From positions 1-64,000 of the forward strand of contig CAZYEL010000001.1 of assembly GCA_964646415.1 (NCBI GenBank): DNA of 64,000 nucleotides. Direction: 5' to 3'. This document shows positions 57,838 through 64,000 of this stretch, one piece after another. The translations under genes were made by a program, and so were the position numbers. Numbering within the stretch: position 1 is the stretch's first letter; every line of letters starts with the position of its first letter. The notes under the pieces are model-generated. The model saw nothing but the letters and a program-made list of their open reading frames with translations, made no database searches and was not told the DNA's origin. The stretch comes from VGJV01 sp964646415. Lineage in GTDB: Bacteria; Patescibacteriota; Minisyncoccia; UBA6257; 2-01-FULL-56-20.

Positions 57838-58842
57838 ATGTCAAGCATACCTCCCCGGAAGCTCAAAAACGACGATGGAGCGGCTGACCAGGCGCTCCGC
57901 CCCACCACGTGGGATACGTACGTAGGGCAGAAACGGGTGAAAGACAATTTAAAGATTCTTATTGAGGCCGCAAAGCGACGGGGAGAGGCGGCGGACCACC
58001 TTCTTTTCTCCGGACCCGCTGGTTTGGGGAAAACGACGCTTGCCCACCTTGTTGCGCGTGAGCTTGGGAGCCCCGTCAAAATAACTTCGGGCCCCGCGAT
58101 TGAGAAAATGGGCGACCTTGCAGCGATTTTGACCAATCTCGAGTCCGGCGAGGTACTCTTCATCGACGAAGCGCATCGCATCAACCGGATGATCGAAGAA
58201 GTGCTCTATCCCGCGATGGAGATGCGCAAGCTTCATGTAGTGGTGGGGAAAGGTCCCTCTGCGCGCACGCTCACGCTTGATCTTCCCGCCTTCACTCTCA
58301 TAGCTGCGACTACGCGCGAGAACTTGCTTTCGCAGCCCTTGCGGTCGCGCTTTGGCGCCACGTTCCGGTTGGAGTATTACCGGGCTTCCGATATCGCCCG
58401 GATTCTCGAGCGTTCTGCGGGAATACTTAATATGGCGATTGATGCGGAAGGAATCAATGTGCTTGCGCGTGCATCGCGCGGCACGCCGCGGGTCGCGAAC
58501 CGGCTTCTCCGCCGCGCCAGGGATTATGCGGAGGTGCACGGAAAAACGGTGATTGATAAGGAGGTGAGTCAGGGCACTCTCGGGCTTCTCGAAGTGGATG
58601 AACTGGGACTCGAGCCGCAGGACAGGAAGCTGCTTCAGATTATCATCACGAAGTTCGGCGGCGGACCGGTGGGAGTAGGGACGCTTGCGGCGGCGTTAAA
58701 CGAAGAGCGTGGCGTGATTGAGGACATTTATGAGCCGTATCTTATGGCATTGGGATTCTTGCAGCGCTCGGCGGCGGGGCGCATTGTGTTGCCCCCCGCG
58801 TATGACCACCTCGGAGTCGCGCGGCGCGGCGATTTGTTGTAA
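57838..58842 (+). CDS. ruvB: Holliday junction branch-migration ATPase RuvB
   Basis: A 334-aa AAA+ protein starting at the ATG at 57838 (a TTG at 57829 adds three residues). Seen: LRPTTWDTYVGQKRVKDNLKI, Walker A GPAGLGKTTLA, Walker B LFIDEAHRINRMIEE, sensor 1 LIAATTREN and the winged helix (EEVLYPAME, later YEPYLMALGFLQRS). It moves Holliday junctions with RuvA. tsaE follows after 3 bases. Confidence 0.96.
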   Translation: MSSIPPRKLKNDDGAADQALRPTTWDTYVGQKRVKDNLKILIEAAKRRGEAADHLLFSGPAGLGKTTLAHLVARELGSPVKITSGPAIEKMGDLAAILTNLESGEVLFIDEAHRINRMIEEVLYPAMEMRKLHVVVGKGPSARTLTLDLPAFTLIAATTRENLLSQPLRSRFGATFRLEYYRASDIARILERSAGILNMAIDAEGINVLARASRGTPRVANRLLRRARDYAEVHGKTVIDKEVSQGTLGLLEVDELGLEPQDRKLLQIIITKFGGGPVGVGTLAAALNEERGVIEDIYEPYLMALGFLQRSAAGRIVLPPAYDHLGVARRGDLL

Positions 58843-58845
58843 CGT

Positions 58846-59289
58846 ATGCGCTCCATCAGCACTTCCCCTCGGGAGACGGAGCGCCTCGGGTTTGAACTTG
58901 CGCGGCGCCTGAAGAGAAGGCGGCGCGGCGCGGCGATTATTGCTCTTGAGGGCTCTTTGGGTGCGGGGAAAACGACTTTTGTGCGCGGCGCGCTTCGTGC
59001 GCTCGGCGTGCGGCGCCGCGTGACAAGCCCCACTTTTATACTCGTGAAGCGTGTCGCGATTTCTTCTCCGCGTCGCAGGGAGTTTTCTTTTGCGTATCAT
59101 GCCGACCTCTACCGAATTCGCAGTATGCATGCCGCGCGGGCGCTGGAACTTCGGGATATTCTGGACAATCCCCAAAACGCGGTATTTATTGAATGGGCGG
59201 GGAACGCGCCCCGGCTTCTCCCGCGGCATACGGTGCGTGTGTTGTTCGAGCATGGGGCGAGCGAGAAGGAGCGATGGATCACTATCTAG
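58846..59289 (+). CDS. tsaE: tRNA t6A modification ATPase TsaE
   Basis: A 147-aa P-loop protein: Walker A EGSLGAGKTTFVRG (about 36), the switch region VTSPTFILVK, HADLYRI (about 86-92) and a C-terminal FIEWAGNAPRLLP. TsaE supports TsaBCD in making t6A37 on ANN-decoding tRNAs. It lies between ruvB and polA with gaps of a few bases, so the three are probably one transcript. Confidence 0.93.
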   Translation: MRSISTSPRETERLGFELARRLKRRRRGAAIIALEGSLGAGKTTFVRGALRALGVRRRVTSPTFILVKRVAISSPRRREFSFAYHADLYRIRSMHAARALELRDILDNPQNAVFIEWAGNAPRLLPRHTVRVLFEHGASEKERWITI

Positions 59290-59290
59290 C

Positions 59291-61804
59291 ATGAACAACG
59301 CAAAAAAAGACGACATATTTCTGATTGACGCGAATTCGCTCATCCACCGGGCGTTTCATGCGTTGCCGCCTTTAACCTCACCCGACGGCGCGCCGGTGCA
59401 AGCGCTCTACGGCGTGGCAAGCATTCTTTTAAAGTTATGGAAGGAAGAGAAGCTGCGGTACGCGGCGGCGCTCTTCGATCGTCCGGAGCCCACGTTCCGG
59501 AAGGAATGGTACGAGGCGTATAAAGCGCAGCGCGCGAAAGCGCCCGATGAACTGGTTTCGCAGCTCATCGAAGCCCACCGGCTCTTTGAAGTGTTTGGCA
59601 TACCGGTTTTCGAAGCTCCCGGGTGGGAAGCGGACGACCTGATTGCCACGCTCGCACGCCGATTCGGAAACGCTTCGGATGCGCGAGTGGTGATTCTGAC
59701 AGGCGACCTCGATACGCTCCAGCTTGTCGAGGACGACCACGTCGTGGTGAGGGCTTTGAAAACCGGGATCAGCGACACCGTGCTCTATGACGAAGCGGCG
59801 GTCAAGGCCCGGTATGGGTTGGCGCCGCGCCAGTTGATTGATTACAAGGCGCTTGTGGGCGACGCGTCGGACAACGTAAAAGGAGTGCCAGGGGTGGGGC
59901 CGAAGACCGCCGCCCAGCTTCTCCAAAAGTTCGGGACGCTTGAGAAGTTTTATGCTGCCGCATCAAGCGATGAAAGACTCGCGAAGAAGGTTTTGCCGCA
60001 CCGCGACGCGGCAGCGCTTGCGAAGATTCTCGTTACTCTCCGGGACGATGCGCCTCTTATTCCCACGCCGCGGGAAGCGCTTGCGGTGCCGCCCACGGCG
60101 GATGGCGCCCGCGCGTATTTCGAAAAATTCGGTTTCCGCGCGCTCATAAAAAGGATGGGAGGGGAAATCTCCGCGGCTCTTCCTGCGGTGGAAACAATTG
60201 CGACTAATAAAAAGGACGTGCCCGCCGTAGCCTTGCCCGCCCATCGTAGCTTTGGCGAAGCGAAGGCGCTTCCCGCGCACGCAGTGGTACGGGACGATGC
60301 GGCGCGCCCGTTCCCTTCGGGAGATGTGGTTAAAGTGGGATTTGGCATAAAAAATATTCTGAAGCGCGCGTGGCGAGCGGAGAAAGATTTGCCGCCTCCC
60401 TATTGGGATCTGGGTGTGGCGGCGTGGCTCCTTGACCCCGATTCTCACGCGCAAGAACCCGCACAGATATTCCAAAGGCTTGCACATGCTGCATGGGGCG
60501 GCTCCGACGCACACCATGAAGCGCTCTTTGCGCATGAGCATCGGGCACTTGCCGAGGCGGGGCTCCTCGACGTCTTCCGCGAGCTCGAGATGCCGCTCCT
60601 TCGGGTGCTCGGAGAAATGGAGCAAACGGGAATTATTCTCTCCCGTGAGCAGCTTGCCACGCTTCTCGCGAAGACCGACGATCACTTGGCGCTCCTTGAG
60701 CGGGGGATATTCCGGCTCGCCGGGGAGGAATTCAATCTGAACTCGCCTCGGGAGGTAGGGAAGATTCTTTTTGAAAAGCTCGGTATCCACGGCGCGCAAA
60801 TGAAAACCCCCGGCGGGAAACGCTCCACGCGGGAAGAAGCGCTTCTCTCTCTTGCGGACGGGCACCCGATTGTGAAATCGATTCTCGAGCATCGCGAGTT
60901 TTTCAAAATCCGCTCAACCTACCTCGCGCCACTTCTCGCGCGCATCGAGAAAGACGGCCGCGTGCGGACGGAATTTCTCCAGACTGGAGCCGCGACGGGG
61001 CGGTTGAGTTCGCAGGCGCCAAACCTTCAAAACATTCCGCAGAACTTCATCTGGGCAAAAGAATTGCGCGCGGCATTCGTGGCGCCCGCGGACTGGTCGT
61101 TCCTCACCCTCGATTACACGCAGCTCGAGCTTCGCATCCTAGCCGCGGTTTCGGGGGACCCCGAGCTCATCGGTGCCTGCGCGCGTGGTGAAGACCTCCA
61201 CCGCCTTACCGCCTCGCGCGCGCTCGGCATTCCCCTGGAGAATGTGGGGGATAAAGAGCGCCGGCTTGCGAAGACGCTGAACTTCGGATTGGCGTACGGG
61301 ATGGGCGCGCGCGCATTCGCGCAGGCTGCGGGAATCAGCGGGGAAGAAGCGAAGCGTTTCATCGCCCGGTATTTTAAGACGTTCACGCATGTGAAGGAGT
61401 GGCAGGAATCCGTGAAGGCGGAGGCGCGGGCCACGGGGTTTGTGCAGACGTTTTCTGGCAGGCGCCGCTACCTTCCCGCGATTCTTTCTCCTGCGCCGCA
61501 GTTCCGCGCGGAGGCGGAACGGGCGGCAATCAATCACCCCATTCAGGGGCTTGGCGCCGACATTATGAAACGGGCGATGATTGGTATGCGGGAGGAATTC
61601 CGCGCGCGCGGGTGGGATGAAACGGCGCACCTCCTGCTCTCCATTCATGATGAATTGTTGCTCGAAGTGCGCGATGATATGATGGAGGCAATCGCGCCCC
61701 GCGCGCGGGCAATTATGGAGCAGGCATATCCGCTTAAAGTGCCGCTCACCGTGAAGGTGGCGGCGGGGAAGGACTGGGGGCATTTAACGCCAGTCAATGG
61801 TTGA
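59291..61804 (+). CDS. polA: DNA polymerase I
   Basis: An 837-aa protein starting at the ATG at 59291, one base after tsaE. The 5' nuclease domain (about 1-290) has FLIDANSLIHRAFHALPPL, EADDLIATLARR and GVPGVGPKTAAQLL. The middle region (about 300-450) lacks the DEDD exonuclease residues, so proofreading is probably absent. The polymerase has motif A TLDYTQLELRILA (Leu for the usual Ile), motif B RRLAKTLNFGLAYGM and motif C SIHDELLLEV. It fills gaps and removes RNA primers. Confidence 0.96.
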   Translation: MNNAKKDDIFLIDANSLIHRAFHALPPLTSPDGAPVQALYGVASILLKLWKEEKLRYAAALFDRPEPTFRKEWYEAYKAQRAKAPDELVSQLIEAHRLFEVFGIPVFEAPGWEADDLIATLARRFGNASDARVVILTGDLDTLQLVEDDHVVVRALKTGISDTVLYDEAAVKARYGLAPRQLIDYKALVGDASDNVKGVPGVGPKTAAQLLQKFGTLEKFYAAASSDERLAKKVLPHRDAAALAKILVTLRDDAPLIPTPREALAVPPTADGARAYFEKFGFRALIKRMGGEISAALPAVETIATNKKDVPAVALPAHRSFGEAKALPAHAVVRDDAARPFPSGDVVKVGFGIKNILKRAWRAEKDLPPPYWDLGVAAWLLDPDSHAQEPAQIFQRLAHAAWGGSDAHHEALFAHEHRALAEAGLLDVFRELEMPLLRVLGEMEQTGIILSREQLATLLAKTDDHLALLERGIFRLAGEEFNLNSPREVGKILFEKLGIHGAQMKTPGGKRSTREEALLSLADGHPIVKSILEHREFFKIRSTYLAPLLARIEKDGRVRTEFLQTGAATGRLSSQAPNLQNIPQNFIWAKELRAAFVAPADWSFLTLDYTQLELRILAAVSGDPELIGACARGEDLHRLTASRALGIPLENVGDKERRLAKTLNFGLAYGMGARAFAQAAGISGEEAKRFIARYFKTFTHVKEWQESVKAEARATGFVQTFSGRRRYLPAILSPAPQFRAEAERAAINHPIQGLGADIMKRAMIGMREEFRARGWDETAHLLLSIHDELLLEVRDDMMEAIAPRARAIMEQAYPLKVPLTVKVAAGKDWGHLTPVNG

Positions 61805-61896
61805 AGGTCATAGAGGCGGGTATAGTCATCGGTAAAATGTCTTTGGCACGCAGGCTCTACGACCACCAACTCATTTCCAAACCCGCTTCCAAGACG

Positions 61897-61902
61897 TATA
61901 AC
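61897..61902 (+). promoter_or_regulatory. -10 element of the histidine kinase gene
   Basis: TATAAC, 5 bases before the ATG at 61908. No good -35. Confidence 0.45.
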
Positions 61903-61907
61903 CAATT

Positions 61908-63248
61908 ATGGATATTCAACAACGAAAAACTGAACAGGCAGCTCCTCCGGCAGAGAGCCGTCTCAAACTTGTGTGGCTCGGGTGTGTGCCGCTTGCTGTG
62001 GCGATTGTGATTGGTGGTTTTTTTCTCCCCATATTCCTTCTCCTTGCGCAGGCGGTCTTGCTTGTGGGAGCCGCGCTTATCATGGCGCGGGGAGTGGGCG
62101 AGGGAGGGGCATCAGCAGCGCCCGCGGCGCAGGAATTCTCGCCAAACGCATTCCGCATGGTGCTTGAGCGGCTAGGCGACGCGCTCTTCGTCTACGACAA
62201 GGATTTCAAGGTGACCTTCTGGAATCCGGCGGCGGAGCGCGTGTTCAGCCTTCCCTCCGCGGAAGTGCTGGGGCGGGCGCTTACGCCGCAGGACGCGGAA
62301 AATCCGCGGCGGCGGCTCTTGGCGCAGGTGGCGTTTCCTTCGCTTGCCCCGGGAATGGTTGCGCGCTCGGAGGCGGGCGCGTACCCCCAAGTGACCGACC
62401 TCTCTTTCACCGACCCCTTCCTTGAACTCCGCGTCACCTCACTTTCTTTGGGAGCCGATGTGGCGGGCATGCCCCTAGGATTTGCGAAAGTCATCCGCGA
62501 CCGCACGCGCGAGATGAGTTTGATGAAATCCAAAAACGAGTTTGTGACCATCGCTTCGCACCAGCTGCGGACGCCCGTGACCGGACTCCATTGGGCGCTC
62601 GAATCGCTCCGCAAGACGGAAGGGCTCGACGCAACCACAAAGATGCTTGTGGACGGCTCATTCACGCAGTCCGAAATTCTTTTGAGAATCATCGACGACC
62701 TTCTGGGCATTGCGAAAATCGAGGAGGGGCGGTTTGGATATGCCTTCGCGAGTACGGACCTCGTGGAATTTCTGAATAAAATTCTGGGGCAGATTTTTCC
62801 CATCGCGCAGCATGCGAGTGTTTCGCTCTATTTCGACAAGCCTGCCGAGAAGCTCCCGCCCGTCATCGCCGACCCGCAGAAGCTCGCGATGGTGGTCTCG
62901 AACCTCGTCGAGAATGCTATTCGCTACAACGTGAAGAACGGGAGTGTGACGGTGGGACTGAAGCACGCCGCCGAGGGACCGTTTGTGGAAGTGACGGTGA
63001 AAGACACCGGCATCGGGATTTCTCCGGAGGATGTGAAACGGCTTTTCACGAAGTTCTTCCGTGCGGAAAACGCGGTGAAGCTCCAGACGGAGGGGAGCGG
63101 CCTCGGTCTCTACATCGTGCGGAACATTATTCAGGCGCACGGGGGAACGATTTGGGCGGAGTCCGAGCGCGAACGGGGGACGACATTCCACTTTACGCTT
63201 GCGACCGACCCGAACAGGGTGCCGCGGCACGAGGTGCCGTTGGGGTAG
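61908..63248 (+). CDS. Membrane sensor histidine kinase with PAS domain
   Basis: A 446-aa kinase. Two close membrane helices (about 20-60) form a hairpin, then a PAS domain (about 80-190, RLGDALFVYDKDFKVTFWNPAAERVF). The dimerisation helix carries the phospho-acceptor His in FVTIASHQLRTPVTGLHW (about 218). The ATPase has N-box LVENAIRYN, G1 DTGIGIS, F-box KLFTKFFRAENA and G2 GSGLGLYIVRNII. With almost no extracellular loop it may sense the membrane or a cytoplasmic signal through PAS. No response regulator is adjacent. Confidence 0.95.
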   Translation: MDIQQRKTEQAAPPAESRLKLVWLGCVPLAVAIVIGGFFLPIFLLLAQAVLLVGAALIMARGVGEGGASAAPAAQEFSPNAFRMVLERLGDALFVYDKDFKVTFWNPAAERVFSLPSAEVLGRALTPQDAENPRRRLLAQVAFPSLAPGMVARSEAGAYPQVTDLSFTDPFLELRVTSLSLGADVAGMPLGFAKVIRDRTREMSLMKSKNEFVTIASHQLRTPVTGLHWALESLRKTEGLDATTKMLVDGSFTQSEILLRIIDDLLGIAKIEEGRFGYAFASTDLVEFLNKILGQIFPIAQHASVSLYFDKPAEKLPPVIADPQKLAMVVSNLVENAIRYNVKNGSVTVGLKHAAEGPFVEVTVKDTGIGISPEDVKRLFTKFFRAENAVKLQTEGSGLGLYIVRNIIQAHGGTIWAESERERGTTFHFTLATDPNRVPRHEVPLG

Positions 63249-63291
63249 AAAATAGAACCTAGTAAAGTGGTAGGAGATACACTCGTGCCAT

Positions 63292-63491
63292 TCATTTAGG
63301 CATGAGTGTGAAGTAGCTCCAATCGTAATTAAAATTAAGCGTCAAGGCTTCCTTTAGAAATGGCTTCTCAAGTGCGCAATCGTATAAAGATTCGTAGACC
63401 ACTCTGTTTTTCATAAGCCCGTTTAAAACTAATACTGGCTGCCCTTCACCTAATAAATTGCACCTCCCTTTTTCTTGTGGAGAAATGGTAG
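63292..63491 (-). pseudogene. Out-of-frame C-terminal continuation of the last gene
   Basis: In the -1 frame relative to the gene that stops at 63492, an open stretch encodes EKGRCNLLGEGQPVLVLNG, then LMKNRVVYESLYDCALEKP and FLKEALTLNFNYDWSYFTLMPK before TGA at 63292. The residue mix looks like real protein and it has no start codon of its own near the front. The junction is CCAAAATAA, an A-run where an indel or a -1 slip would join both parts. So this is a frameshift mutation, a programmed shift, or a sequencing error. Confidence 0.5.
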
Positions 63492-64000
63492 TTATTTTGG
63501 AGAGTCAGTGCCTATAGCGATGCCGATCCTTACAGCAACTTTTGTGTGGTAGCCATCGTCCAACTTCTGATTCACTGGCGTAAAAGCTACAAACTCAAGC
63601 TTGGGATCCGGAGTTCTGTCATCTACTAATTCTGACCGCAAATACTCTACCTCAAGGCTTGAGCTTGGGTTAGTATTTTTTTGGGGCGAAGTTGTGTCTG
63701 CTCCATTCACCGTCACATTCACAGCGAGTTGGGAATTTTCAAGCGAAACTTTTCCTACCACCATACCCACTACGCCCTCATTTAGCGTGCTCTCGCTTGT
63801 GCCTGCGCTCTTAGCTTCTTGCGTTTGTGGTGCCTTCCCTAATTCTGGGGCCAGACCACTTCCTAAGTTGTAGAAAAAACCCGCAAAAAAGATTCCTGAA
63901 GCAATAAATAACCCGATAAAGATTGTTTTACGAGGGCTCCGGCGTATCGCCGCGATTGCTTTATCATAGGACCTCTCAGTGGAACTGAATTTGTCCTCAC
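63492..64000 (-). CDS. Partial membrane-anchored protein at the window edge
   Basis: The frame is open from the window end to TAA at 63492 (169 codons seen; the start lies beyond 64000). It reads FSSTERSYDKAIAAIRRSPRK, one membrane helix (TIFIGLFIASGIFFAGFFYNL), a polar linker and a beta-rich domain (VGMVVGKVSLENSQLAVNVTV, LEVEYLRSELV, KLEFVAFTPV). The domain resembles a DUF4352-like or lipoprotein-type beta sandwich, but this is only an impression. The DNA is more AT-rich than the neighbouring kinase gene. See the frame-shifted continuation at 63292-63491. Confidence 0.65.
   Translation of the reverse strand, partial: EDKFSSTERSYDKAIAAIRRSPRKTIFIGLFIASGIFFAGFFYNLGSGLAPELGKAPQTQEAKSAGTSESTLNEGVVGMVVGKVSLENSQLAVNVTVNGADTTSPQKNTNPSSSLEVEYLRSELVDDRTPDPKLEFVAFTPVNQKLDDGYHTKVAVRIGIAIGTDSPK

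Noticed and set aside
61801..62010. ORF preceded by TATAGT just before the histidine kinase
   Set aside because: It overlaps the kinase start in another frame, its -35 spacing is wrong (14 bases), and the kinase frame is clearly coding.
1..64000. Alternative code with UGA as Gly (SR1/Gracilibacteria)
   Set aside because: Several genes end in TGA with overlapping starts (for example 35859-35861, 44768-44770), so UGA is a stop here.

Overview
The window looks like a chromosomal stretch around the replication origin of a Candidate Phyla Radiation (Patescibacteria) bacterium, most likely a Parcubacteria lineage. The reasons are family-level: short divergent housekeeping proteins (176-aa YebC, 193-aa ClpP, 366-aa S1 protein), a PrgI/VirB4/VirB6-like secretion locus, standalone HTH-LAGLIDADG proteins beside tRNA genes, a group I intron in a tRNA, a four-helix-bundle (S23-type) protein gene, and many short palindromic inserts inside conserved genes. 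UGA is used as an ordinary stop, so code 25 does not apply. Base composition is moderately GC-rich apart from AT-rich islands near 7.9-8.4, 25.0-25.8 and 63.3-64 kb.

Layout. 0-2.1 kb: end of a truncated gene, a membrane-anchored protein with a GspF-N-like start, and a VapBC toxin-antitoxin pair between 40-bp repeats. 2.2-6.7 kb: gyrA, a small membrane protein, a degenerate MBL-fold protein, and an S1 protein with an almost leaderless promoter. 6.8-9.8 kb: HTH-LAGLIDADG protein, intron-bearing tRNA-Phe, an OB-fold membrane protein, tRNA-Pro, tRNA-Arg, an EEP nuclease, tRNA-Val and an attenuator-like leader. 9.8-15.6 kb: NlpC/P60, ATP-grasp, folD, glyA, dcd, an HD phosphohydrolase and an NDT-like protein abutting tRNA-His. 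15.7-25 kb: ftsH, tRNA-Ile(UAU), a second HTH-LAGLIDADG gene with tRNA-Gly, tyrS, clpP, hppA, nusA, yraN. 25-33 kb: a third LAGLIDADG gene in an AT-rich island, a DksA/TraR-type protein, comM/yifB, M23 peptidase, UvrD-type helicase, a secreted unknown, rsmA.

33.1-47.1 kb holds a nearly uninterrupted type IV secretion-like operon: a secreted protein with a discoidin-like C-terminus, a VirB6-like polytopic protein, a proline-rich protein, PrgI, a split VirB4 (N-terminal protein plus ATPase), three envelope proteins including a VirB2-like pilin, and a propeller-like protein. An S23-type mobile element with inverted-repeat ends sits inside it. 47.1-51.8 kb is the classical origin neighbourhood (khpB/jag, yidC, rnpA, rpmH divergent from dnaA-dnaN, with degenerate DnaA boxes between dnaA and dnaN). 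51.8-63.2 kb: class A PBP, a small acidic protein, ruvC, yebC, pilB, a structured RNA candidate, ruvB, tsaE, polA and a membrane histidine kinase. The window ends in a partial membrane protein whose C-terminal part lies in another frame.

Two genome-wide habits stand out. First, many genes have a -10 hexamer 5-9 bases before the start codon, implying leaderless mRNAs. Second, several families of short palindromic or tandem sequences occur both between genes and in frame inside conserved genes (gyrA, rsmA, folD, uvrD-like, EEP, secretion genes). With PilB, ComM and the secretion operon present, a DNA-uptake or selfish-repeat explanation can be tested.
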